From Echinococcus granulosus (Eukaryota; Platyhelminthes; Cestoda; Cyclophyllidea; Taeniidae), in NCBI RefSeq assembly GCF_000524195.1, contig NW_020170548.1:44932-108931 (forward strand): a stretch of 64,000 nucleotides of DNA, given 5' to 3'. Each line of letters begins with the position of its first letter. Position 1 is the first letter of the stretch. A program made the translations under genes and the position numbers. The notes below the pieces were generated by a model. That model searched no databases and was not told the origin of the DNA. It worked only from the letters and a program-made list of their open reading frames with translations. Positions 55,501-60,891 of this stretch are shown piece by piece.

Positions 55501-58500
55501 TACCTATTTTTACGAAACTGTGCAATTTTTAAAAAAAAAACTTAGCACACGCTGCAGGTTTTGGAATGATTCAATTGTGCTATTAAGCATTTCCAGTGAT
55601 TTACCGAACTCTGCGATGACTGCATAAATGCGTCAAACAACAACGCATATCAAAAAGCAAAGGTGATTTCTACTCCTTAAAGTGGGTTCCTTTTCTGCCT
55701 TTTTCATGCCATCAAACACCAGGAACAATTCGGTCACTATGTCACCGCGATCGCTGCCTAAGCAACTGACGGTGTAGCGGATGAACTTGATCCACGACGC
55801 TGCCAGCTTTGTAAGGTTCATATATTGCCGTGTTCATTATTTTCATCTTTGGTCTCTAACTTTTATGACGGCTAATATTAATCAAGTGTAGAAGAGGAGC
55901 TGGTGAAAAGCACCTCACGTCGCTGTTAGCAATTGGAATTGGTGGATCCAAATTACACGAGAAGTTTTCCGCTTCACTCCACGGTTACCACATGTGAATT
56001 CTTTCATGCTACCTTTCAACATGGCTGTAGGTAGACATTCGAGGCACTGTGAATACGATAATTCGGGTGGGACCAGTATCAAACTTTTTAATTGACCCAT
56101 AGATAACCCAGCAAAAAATTATTTTGTGCTTATGGCACACCTTACTAAAAAGATATGTGAGAAATCCTTAGTTCTTAGAGATGACATGTGTGAGTTCAGC
56201 AGTTATCTTCATCACAAGGAGTCACAACCATCTGACTTTCCGAACTGTTAAGAAAATTGGATGTGCAAAACGGGATTATGCCGTCATGGGGCCAAGCAAG
56301 ACTGCTAATTTCTCTCCCCTCTATCTTCATCAGTTCCAAGGTAAGTGTGGAAATCTTTTAAAACTTCTTAAGGCTTCGCATCACAAATTGTCACTTTGTC
56401 AGGAAGCGCATCAAAGTGGTAGCAAATGTTGGATTTTTGGCTAAGTATATACTATTCTAGCTATTGATCCTACAAGATTACTTAAGTGTTACCCAAATTA
56501 GCACTAAACAAAGCAGCTATCAGCCCACTTATTGCTTATTTTTATAAGAGAAAGGAGTGAATACTCAAGTTTTTGTCACACTACAGCATACTCCAGCCAG
56601 CGTTGGTAAGAATGAGGCTATTTGGAAATTAATTTTTACAAGGTAGCAAAAAATGTTTAAATTGACTGAGGTATGGAGAGGTGAATAGAGGTTGGCAAAA
56701 AATTTAGAGTGGTTTTAACGGTAAAGACTGGTTAATTACCGTAAGCTTGATAAAGCATCTAATCTGTTGAAACAACCGCCATTACAATCTATCATCCTTC
56801 CAAAGGAGACACAATTTTGCTGTGAATTTAGCCTTTCCATTGCCTTTCCCCCGTAGAAGCCACGGGTAAGCCTGGTCCTATTAACATTCATTCCATCCCA
56901 GACTTATTTGCCAACTGCTATTACGTAGTCGGCAAATACTTTGCAATGCTTGCAGCAAGAGGTGGACTTCTCGCAAGTAGGCATGCTTGAATTACAGCCA
57001 TTAATTTAAATTGCCAGTTTCCGACATGGGATGGGAGGCAAGTGGGGGCGAGAGCGCAACAAAAAACACCCACTTTGTGACTCATTCCACATATCACAGC
57101 ACACACATAGCATTGTGGCAAGTCATACTGAAAACTGCGCTAACATCTCATTTGCTTGAGTGCGCAATTTCGATATTGCCTCTGCTGCCACCGCTGTCAA
57201 ATGTAGATGCAGACTAGTACACACATCCACCAAATGTCAAGTCATTAACTGCCGTTTAAGGAATATTTGTGCCATTTGAACTAACACAAATAGTGCTTGA
57301 CAAACCTTTTAAAAGGGAAGTCAGGCTGGACTAGCCATTAACAGAGAGGTGGTTTGAATGGAAAAGGAGATAAGGAATGAAAACACACCCTGGCCTTGGT
57401 GGGATGCGGTCCGCCTTGGAATTCCACAGTGCCAAAGGCTGTCGTGGGAACCTCGCAAGTGTGCCTTTTGATCTGCCATCGTTCGCCCTCCGACTCGATT
57501 TGACACATCGCAGAGCTCATACGCACAGCCCGGCTCAACGCAGGGTCGTGTTCTTCCAAGAGTCGACCACAATTGCATCTGCAAGAAGTATTATACATGG
57601 AAGAATGCTAGGAAGATCAATTAAAATAGGTTGACGAAGGGATTAAAAGCAGGAAAAAGCAAGACTGGGTGGATGAACTGATCAAAATGTGGTAAATGAT
57701 AAAATAGGAAATAAATGAATTGGGGTTCTGACACCCGTGCCTGTGACGCTTATTCGGTGCACCTTTGTCTACCTTGAGGAGCAACAGGAAATATTCCTTT
57801 TATTTTGCAGATGAATGGACTCGCCCACTAATGCTTATGCCGCATATGCTACTGATCTCTTGGCCATCTCGTTCATTGCAATAAACTCGCTTCCGAAACA
57901 GAAAACCCATGTGCTTTCTCTAAGTGGTACCCAAATATACGGCGGTTAAGCCAAAATTTCCTCTGCATTAACAGTTACTCTGAAAGTAGAAATGTACTGA
58001 CGAAGACCTAATTGCCGAAGGAGAAGAGATAATGAAAGGAAACACTCCTCTCTCTTAAGCCTCATGACCCAGCACAACTTATCAATGTTTTAAACTGGTA
58101 CAGTTGAAGACTTGGTGCAGAGGTTGTGATAGTGCAATCTACAATGCATTTCGCTTTACATCACGTACCCATCTTGTAGGACACGTGTGCATTCTCAAGC
58201 AGAAAAGGCTTTCCGTTAGTATGCTGTCCCACTTAGATTTGCAACCGTTTAATTCCATCGGTTTAGCTCCTTCATCATCCAACTATCTGGTGTTTCAAAA
58301 GTAATACCCAAGTCAAACACTTCCTCAACCATGCCTGACGCAAATTTGAGGACAGGAGTTTGCGCAAATGTCTCTTCCGGCAATTATTTCTTCTATTTCT
58401 CTGACGTTGCCTACCCATTTAGCTTTCCAGATTCTCTGACAGTTGTACCGAGGTGCTTCACATGTTACAAGATCGTTAGTGGAGTTATGATCAAATCATA

Positions 58501-60891
58501 CCTTGTTGCTGTACCCTAACGGCCAATTTAAGATGGTTGTTACAAGACAAATTTGCTTTTAACACTGACTTGTTTGAAACTTGCATCACCAGCATCTCCT
58601 GGAAAAGTTGATCAGCAGGATTTCCAAAAGGTGTGCTTGGCCGAAAGTTATTTCTGTTATTACTAAAAAAGTGGTAATCTACTTTATAACTGTTATTTCT
58701 ACTTTGCTGTCTTATACTCAGCCAGTTTGTTCACAATACAATTTATTGCATCCATCTATCATCAAGTGGCAAAGAGGATATCCCACATATATGATGCTGG
58801 ATGGGATGTAACAAATCCATCCAGCAGCCCAGTTTCCACACTGTCCTAAAGAGAGAATGGTAACTACTTTGAGTATTTCTGCTAGAAGTCTCAACCGGTT
58901 CATTTCGTGTTTCAAATTGGCCTATACATCACCAAGCCTTCCACACATTGACTAGTTTGATGGACTGTTCGTTCGTTGCTGTTCAAGCTAAATCCATCCC
59001 TATTGCACAAACTTCTACGAACAGGCAAGAATAAAAGTATTGACAAAGTTCGATGTCGGCACTACTTTTGTAAGCAGTCACCACACCAGTCTACTTCCTT
59101 TTTTCTTGTATGCACTGATGCTAGGGTAAGGAGAGTTTTAACAATTCCGCCCTTTTAGAATCAAAGGAGTCAAGCAGAGGTCATCGTTATTGACGTCAGC
59201 CTTTCTCCTTGCAGTGTCGAAAAGAGCAAAGAACTCACCGATTGGAAGAGTCGTTAGACGGAACGTATTCGACACATTTGAGTTGGGTAATTTTCTCTTC
59301 AATCCATGTAGGCTAGAAGAAAGGAGAACAAATGACAGGATTAGAGTGAATTAAACACTAAAGCAATGCTGCAGTAACCAAGGTGGAACCATTGCCTGTT
59401 ATGCTGTTCCAATGCCTTTTAATGTGGTTTGAGAAAAATGATATGCGAAATGAGGCACATACAAGCTCGTAGATATTTACACTTAAGTGACTGAAGAAAG
59501 AGAACCGTCTTAGGCTTTTAACGAATATGAATTAACTACCTCTCATTAATGATCGGAATAACGTTCACTAGACATTGAATACTTTCCATTAATGTTAGGT
59601 ACCCGTTTGCATAGAGAAGCCTTCGCGATGGTGTGTTAAACACAGAATGAATTTACAAGTAAATTCGCAAATTGTAACGGCCAAGCTAAATTTTTGTGCA
59701 AATGACAAATCCAAATAAGCTGCATCGTGTAACTAAACCTTTGCAAAATTTTGACATTATAAGCGCTTTTAACAAATACTGCTCGCGTTTTAGGAATTTT
59801 AGGTTGAATTTCAGCGACTAAGGAGTAGTTACTTCCCCAATGCCCTTAAAACTTCAGTCCATATTACCCAACTTCCATGGTGTCATTTGCAAGTCGAAAG
59901 TGTAGGAATTCCTCATAATGGTCTGAAATTTTCAAGCTACACGGTATCTTTTGGGTCAAAAATAACTATTCTTTGTAAGAAGAGTTTTGGCTAGATCGAA
60001 AAATTCTTTGTGTGTTTGCAAAGTTGGGTTGCAAGTAATCGTCAGCTCCAAAGAAGTAAGGCTCTCAGACTAATTAGGTGCTCTATGTGAACTAAGGCTC
60101 ACAGCAGCCGTAACAATCAAAATTACTGCTTGACTGACTCAATAAATTTCTTATTCAAACCTTTGATCACTGAAACAAAGCAATACCTAATGCATATTTT
60201 AAGTGCATGTTTTGGCGACTATCTCACCTGGGCAAAAAAGCCATTAGAAAAGCAATTTTAAATCCTGCGACGGATCATGTGTTTGACAAAAAATGGTTTC
60301 AAATAATTCTGCAATAACAAAGAAATTTAACATTTATGACAATAGTCACACTCTGTAGACTTTTCAATCAACGAAATGATACCTTGAATATCAGTGGTTT
60401 TGCATTAAAAGTGGGCAATAAACATCAGGTCAAAAGCCACCGTCGCAAAGGTTTCACTAAATTATTTACAGGTGCACTATTTAAAAATTCTTTCATATGG
60501 TCACTTTGTACAAAGAACACTTCAAATTTCCCTGCAAAATCTTATCAATGCATGTTTTGCGTGTATTCTAGCTGCAGGGAATGACCTAACCTTCTATCTG
60601 CAAAAAAAATCCTCACAGCATTGAGCGTTTCAGAAAAATAAGTCACTTTGTAACTAATTCAATACATTTAATGATTTAAGCTTACAATTTGTTCCAGAAG
60701 ACAGCATATAATTCGGAAAAGAAATGTCTGAATTGAAACGGCAGGCCAAAAAATAAGTAACTGCATCAAAGGACTCAAACATTAAACCAAAAAAACTGTT
60801 TTTAAAGGAACCAAACAAACAATGAAACCCATCAACTCACCCGGCTAGAAGATGAGGCTGACTTGGAAGGGTGCATGGAGGTACTTCTCAT
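27960..60891 (-). CDS. TRPM: TRPM-family cation channel gene (26 proposed coding exons)
   Basis: This spliced gene encodes a plasma- or organelle-membrane, probably tetrameric, cation channel of about 1797 residues. Seen in sequence: an N-terminal TRPM homology domain (EFQGG, GIAPWG, CDGSGRAADLLAF), helical MHR3/4 segments, six membrane helices, a YGE filter motif, the S6 motif NVIIAVFN, a TRP helix (RYSIIIEYESRPLLPPP) and a coiled-coil start (ELHDFEEECVEDYW). Every junction joins in phase with GT-AG borders. Known of the family: TRPM1/3/6/7 carry YGE or a close variant and are permeable to Ca2+ and Mg2+. No alpha-kinase or NUDT9-H domain is seen. Inferred: a TRPM1/3/6/7-type (alpha) channel, probably from a flatworm. 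It is unlikely to be the orthologue of the praziquantel-gated TRPM, which is TRPM2/8-like. Confidence 0.92.
28654..28707 (-). repeat. tRNA-like remnant, possible SINE fragment
   Basis: Read on the minus strand, GGTTCAAATCAC (28660-28671) resembles a Pol III B box, and GGCAATGTGATTTAAACG (28690-28707) resembles the start of a tRNA A-box region at about the right distance upstream. An intact cloverleaf cannot be folded by eye: the T stem has mismatches and the acceptor stem is not found. It lies in the intron just upstream of exon 26. Best read as a decayed tRNA-derived element. Confidence 0.3.
29017..29589 (-). CDS. TRPM: TRPM exon 25, Ser/Pro-rich C-terminus (left border firm, right border uncertain)
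   Basis: This encodes about 190 residues without a known domain: Ser, Asn, Pro and Gln-rich (SSFTPPSDIPQDLGLSSNN, later PPTPPCLPSTSSAASPGD). Long disordered tails of this type are usual in TRPM1/3-like channels. The donor GTAAGA at 29011-29016 is good. The proposed acceptor (CTACACCAAG, just past 29589) is the one that fits exon 24's phase. Other AGs nearer 29500 would give a cleaner start but break the phase unless another small exon is missing. Confidence 0.45.
29836..29945 (-). CDS. TRPM: Candidate alternative last exon of TRPM
   Basis: Starting after an AG at 29946-29947, two bases complete the Gly codon left open by exon 24. Thirty-five codons then follow to a TAG, ending in an acidic tail (RMVGAEPNVEVDDLQEI). 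Phase fits exactly and the tail looks coding. Against it, the acceptor (ACGATTAG) has a poor pyrimidine tract and I see no AATAAA just downstream. If used, it would give a protein of about 1431 residues without exons 25-26. Confidence 0.3.
30212..30375 (-). CDS. TRPM: TRPM exon 24, end of coiled coil
   Basis: This encodes residues about 1341-1396. LAGIQYCLDEVQLRQQ continues the heptad pattern at the place where TRPM1/3 have L..VD.RL.QLE. A hydrophilic tail follows (PEEVLSCLDESQSQKAIV). The acceptor is CTTACCAG and the donor GTCAGT. Phase is 2 in and 1 out. A second minus-strand frame is also open across the exon, but it joins exon 23 out of phase. Confidence 0.82.
30555..30687 (-). CDS. TRPM: TRPM exon 23, rib helix and coiled-coil start
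   Basis: This encodes residues about 1297-1341. LFLTSVEIEELHDFEEECVE and DYWRRKQRSE match the conserved L...E...L..FEE.C.E.YF..K motif, and LQLENMSVR matches the .RVENMS.R coiled-coil heptads of the TRPM1/3/6/7 group. The acceptor is TTCTGCAG and the donor GTGGGT. Phase is 1 in and 2 out. The usual acidic spacer between the two motifs is shortened. Confidence 0.94.
31938..32164 (-). CDS. TRPM: TRPM exon 22, Cys/His-rich basic segment
   Basis: This encodes residues about 1221-1297. It begins with a strongly basic run holding eight Cys and several His (RCRKHHHRLCFLRCSKRCC and then HCRRDVRKWCRNICHG), then a Ser-rich acidic tail ending HQSDGL. The start matches the position of the short CCRWRKH-type segment of vertebrate TRPM1/3, and the end joins exon 23 to give DGLKLF, a conserved TRPM join. 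The acceptor is CTACGCAG and the donor GTAAGT. Phase is 2 in and 1 out. Confidence 0.82.
32241..32511 (-). CDS. TRPM: TRPM exon 21, S6 and TRP helix
   Basis: This encodes residues 1131-1221. It opens with a short pore-exit loop (PTNWDANLEETPLYQMVP), then S6 with IVLILNVIIAVFNSIYSSV (counterpart of N.LLIA.FN.......), then the TRP helix YKYLRYSIIIEYESRPLLPP (counterpart of WK.QRY..I....E.P.LPPP). The cysteines normally found between filter and S6 are absent. The acceptor is TTCTGCAG and the donor GTAGAC. It ends two bases into an Arg codon. Confidence 0.96.
32762..33012 (-). CDS. TRPM: TRPM exon 20, S4, S5 and selectivity filter
   Basis: This encodes residues 1047-1131. LMKFLEFMKIWRFSGPYIYV covers the S4 end and the conserved .GP... 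S4-S5 linker. S5 follows (LLSLVILPLVAFGTIREGI, matching the SFGV.R.AI motif), then the pore helix KNILLKPYLMLYGEIVAPE. The YGE triplet (1121-1123) is the TRPM1/3/6/7-type filter; TRPM2/4/5/8 have FGQ or similar. The acceptor is TTGATAG and the donor GTGAGT. Phase is 2 in and 1 out. Confidence 0.96.
34294..34481 (-). CDS. TRPM: TRPM exon 19, S3 and start of S4
   Basis: This encodes residues 985-1047. After a short S2-S3 linker comes S3, WNIYDFLLSFFSVLGVIVRM, in which Asn1006 and Asp1009 match the N..D pair of TRPM S3 helices. WGRNILVCCCAF then matches the GR.I.....F segment that opens S4. The acceptor is TGGAACAG and the donor GTAAGT. It ends two bases into a Trp codon. Confidence 0.94.
35552..35683 (-). 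CDS. TRPM: TRPM exon 18, S1-S2
   Basis: This encodes residues 941-984: the rest of helix S1 (ILYLIFLLLFLRYCLIC), a short extracellular loop, and helix S2 (AYIYLHILTHAIDQFIR). The S2 end corresponds to the I.E..R motif of TRPM channels, with Asp980 in place of the usual Glu. The acceptor is GGCCTAG and the donor GTGAGT. Phase is 0 on both sides. Several overlapping frames are open, but only this one gives two membrane helices in the right place. Confidence 0.92.
36345..36618 (-). CDS. TRPM: TRPM exon 17, linker end and S1 start
   Basis: This encodes residues about 849-940. The first 70 residues are a Pro/Ser-rich linker (PLPPKSQPSE, then a Tyr/Gly-rich patch). It ends with TKVYKFFSAPVTRYYLHV, matching the conserved K.YEFY.AP..KFW segment that leads into helix S1. 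The acceptor is GTATTAG and the donor GTGAGT. Phase is 2 in and 0 out. Confidence 0.9.
36705..36995 (-). CDS. TRPM: TRPM exon 16, long pre-S1 linker
   Basis: This encodes residues about 752-849, low in conserved motifs and rich in Gln, Pro and Arg (SAVPQQQVENTQQSVPPEAE near the start). The frame is open throughout with no ATG required. The acceptor is AAGACAG and the donor GTACGA. Phase is 2 in and 2 out, which joins exons 15 and 17 without a break. Two other same-strand frames are partly open but each hits a stop. Confidence 0.75.
38281..38398 (-). CDS. TRPM: Candidate extra (cassette) exon in the TRPM pre-S1 linker
   Basis: This 118-base segment is bounded by a very good acceptor (pyrimidine tract, TTTGCAG) and a strong donor (GTGAGC). 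In its most protein-like frame it reads DEVGIVENKSHHTVLLDK and onward, a hydrophilic stretch that would suit a linker. But it needs phase 0 in and leaves phase 1, whereas the neighbouring exons require phase 2. Joined directly to exon 15 it would read into a TAA near its end. It may be a regulated stop-containing cassette, part of a set of alternative exons not found here, or a chance pair of splice sites. Confidence 0.35.
38967..39158 (+). CDS. Intronic plus-strand ORF, Lys/Arg-rich helix, unknown
   Basis: The ORF has 63 codons from an ATG to TGA, inside a TRPM intron and on the opposite strand. It encodes a basic, probably coiled-coil peptide with stretches ANRDELLWLTKQQEKTIL and KLDALKHILERL. 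Codon use and the heptad-like Leu/Ile spacing look coding. An acceptor-like AG lies just after the ATG, so it could instead be a last exon or a retrocopied fragment of a coiled-coil protein. I see no poly(A) signal or upstream exon, and I recognise no family. Confidence 0.3.
   Translation: MQNRQLKARALVRQKLANRDELLWLTKQQEKTILMGKLDALKHILERLTWKNRFLHKGPDVVR
40520..40891 (-). CDS. TRPM: TRPM exon 15, end of MHR4 and start of pre-S1 linker
   Basis: This is the largest internal exon, residues about 628-752. FENLAVELQEQCYRQD, ARRLLTYERCNFSRNTCLSL, AHPCAQTILSDLWYGGLR and a hydrophobic pre-S1 helix ending NFLEFK all match conserved TRPM segments (L..ELL...Y..D...A..LL, FLAH...Q.LL...W.G.L). It then turns Ser/Thr/Arg-rich. 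The acceptor is GGTCTCAAG and the donor GTAGTT. It ends two bases into an Arg codon, which exon 16 completes. Confidence 0.94.
41322..41416 (-). CDS. TRPM: TRPM exon 14, MHR4 helix continued
   Basis: This encodes residues about 597-628. It begins ALLSVRILRGMRKL, equivalent to the AL.A..L.K.M helix that follows the GE.A.AK motif, and continues into a helical segment ending VVYAQE. The acceptor is TTTCTAG and the donor GTAAGT. It ends two bases into a Lys codon completed by exon 15. Similarity to vertebrate TRPMs is low, but position and phase are right. Confidence 0.8.
41719..41844 (-). CDS. TRPM: TRPM exon 13, MHR4 helix
   Basis: This encodes residues about 555-596. RYPYTELLQWALLTSHFSLA and GEEAIAK match the conserved P.NEL..WA.L..R..MA...W..GE.A.AKAL region. 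The acceptor is GACTGCAG and the donor GTAAAC. Phase is 0 on both sides. The expected Trp before the GE motif is replaced in this copy (VLSGEE). Confidence 0.9.
42294..42393. other. TRPM: Assembly gap (100 N) inside a TRPM intron
   Basis: There are exactly 100 N between exons 12 and 13. The phases of the two flanking exons agree (0/0), so no exon is required here, but one of a multiple of three bases could be hidden. Confidence 0.98.
43933..44073 (-). CDS. TRPM: TRPM exon 12 (weakly supported)
   Basis: This encodes 47 proposed residues (about 508-554). VFCILLEAYVC and TLRSMLEPYF could correspond to the IG.V.E.LMG and FR.LYNNLF segments expected here. Phase is 0 on both sides, and the donor GTAAGA is good. 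The acceptor is weak: the frame is blocked by a stop just upstream, so the exon must start at one of two AGs (44074 or 44085) that lack a pyrimidine tract. A strong acceptor at about 44116 would put the frame out. The LMGG motif seen in most TRPMs is not recognisable. Confidence 0.4.
44477..44674 (-). CDS. TRPM: TRPM exon 11, MHR3 helical repeat
   Basis: This encodes residues about 442-507. DDRLEFVQLLLERGLNIYKF and LTVRRLVELYN match the conserved D.V.FV.LL.E.G......FLT..RL..LYN segment. The acceptor is CAACTAG. The donor, GTAGGT, is less typical, and the last about 15 residues diverge from other TRPMs, so the right-hand boundary of the coding part (44477) is the less certain one. Confidence 0.88.
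45446..45552 (-). CDS. TRPM: TRPM exon 10, L.LA..W.R.DIA motif
   Basis: This encodes residues about 406-441. RLSLTMAWERPDIARSQIL matches the ankyrin-like MHR3 motif (QL.LAL.WNR.DIA.S.I). The chosen acceptor is GTCTCAG, because it restores the Gly codon split at the end of exon 9. An AG closer to the motif (CCGGACAG) would break the phase. The donor is GTAAGT and it ends in phase 0. Confidence 0.92.
46587..46659 (-). CDS. TRPM: TRPM exon 9, FRMG motif
   Basis: This short exon encodes residues about 382-406. MSVFRMGDGASDEIDLTILT matches the conserved VFRMG.....DID.AILTALL segment of TRPM channels. The acceptor is ATTCAG and the donor GTGAGT. Phase is 0 in and 1 out. The ATG at its first codon is internal, not a start. 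Confidence 0.93.
47896..48019 (-). CDS. TRPM: TRPM exon 8, helical linker
   Basis: This encodes residues about 340-381. It contains LRRAMIASIEKTFQLG, equivalent to the L...L...I.KTF helix that follows the CDGSGRA motif. The remainder, ending FCHL, corresponds to the L..C..... helix before the VFRMG motif but is poorly conserved. The acceptor is CTGCAG and the donor GTAAGT. Phase is 2 in and 0 out, consistent with both neighbours. Confidence 0.85.
49246..49423 (-). CDS. TRPM: TRPM exon 7, CDGSGRA motif
   Basis: This encodes residues about 281-340. VPVVGVLIEGG and IPVPVVICDGSGRAADLLAF are near-exact forms of the most conserved TRPM N-terminal motifs (VPVV.L..EGG and PVVVCDGSGRA.D.LAF). The C-D-G version, rather than V-E-G, is typical of the TRPM1/3/6/7 group. 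The acceptor is GCTACAG and the donor GTCAGT. Phase is 1 in and 2 out. Confidence 0.95.
49722..49766 (-). repeat. tRNA-like remnant with perfect anticodon-like hairpin
   Basis: 49743-49748 and 49756-49761 form a perfect six-base stem (CACGCG/CGCGTG) around a 7-base loop, the geometry of an anticodon arm. On the minus strand the sequence CTCACGCGGTTAGCACGCG resembles an A-box region, and GGTACGAGGATCG a degraded B box directly after it. The spacing is too short for a full tRNA, so a truncated tRNA-derived SINE is more likely. It lies in the intron between exons 6 and 7. Confidence 0.25.
51524..51710 (-). CDS. TRPM: TRPM exon 6, FLLADNG motif
   Basis: This encodes residues about 219-281. It includes LNPHHNYFLLADNGTSGK, matching the conserved H..F.L.D.GT.G.YG segment, then an Arg-rich helix, CLRRRLEQYLAQERIG. 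The acceptor is ACCACAG. A second in-phase acceptor 12 bases further on (CTGTCAG) would drop four residues. The donor is GTGAGT. It ends one base into the next codon. Confidence 0.9.
52172..52296 (-). CDS. TRPM: TRPM exon 5, GIAPWG motif
   Basis: This encodes residues about 177-218. It has TRLVGEALREE (counterpart of KHVG.AL.D) and KIVVIGIAPWGAVQERSMLIG, which contains the TRPM signature GIAPWG followed by the .LIG turn. The acceptor is CTGCAG and the donor GTAAGT. Phase is 1 in and 0 out. The segment belongs to the cytosolic SLOG-like domain, a presumed ligand- or partner-binding fold. Confidence 0.93.
54787..55000 (-). CDS. TRPM: TRPM exon 4, SLOG-like core
   Basis: This encodes residues about 106-177. 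It starts with YVRLNYETPPE, the counterpart of the conserved YVR.S.DT.PE segment, and continues through LIISMLGGLANASL (the P.L.ISV.GG strand and glycine turn) and GLLRAAKTTDAWVITDGLDTG, close to the A..T.AWI.TGG..TG motif. One oddity is ITDG where most TRPMs have I.TGG. The acceptor is TTTTAG and the donor GTAAGT. It ends one base into a Gly codon. The leucine-rich run after VVQ is longer than usual. Confidence 0.93.
57389..57578 (-). CDS. TRPM: TRPM exon 3, N-terminal homology domain
   Basis: This encodes residues about 42-105. It contains the conserved cysteine pair and GR motif (CNCGRLLEEH), a W followed by charged residues, and TTAFGTVEFQGG, which corresponds to the widely conserved DAFG.I.FQGG motif of TRPM channels. 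The acceptor is CTTGCAG and the donor GTGTGT. It completes the split Arg codon from exon 2 and ends on a codon boundary. A second frame is also open across it on the same strand, but only this frame carries TRPM motifs. Confidence 0.92.
59239..59312 (-). CDS. TRPM: TRPM exon 2, start of the TRPM homology region
   Basis: This encodes residues about 18-42 and includes TWIEEKITQLKCVEYVP, which matches the conserved opening of TRPM N-terminal domains (W-I-E, then C and a P two to four residues later). The acceptor is TTCTAG and the donor GTGAGT. It starts in phase 0 and ends after two bases of an Arg codon that exon 3 completes. The segment is the first part of the cytosolic SLOG-like domain. Confidence 0.85.
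60841..60891 (-). CDS. TRPM: TRPM exon 1 (start codon)
   Basis: The ATG at 60889-60891 opens 17 codons rich in Ser (MRSTSMHPSKSASSSSR). They end exactly on a codon boundary before a strong donor, GTGAGT. The next exon starts in the matching phase with the first conserved TRPM residues. A second ATG follows five codons later. A Ser-rich start directly before the WIE motif fits other TRPM proteins. No family-specific residues lie in this exon, so the start is inferred from phase and donor. An upstream coding exon cannot be excluded. Confidence 0.55.
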
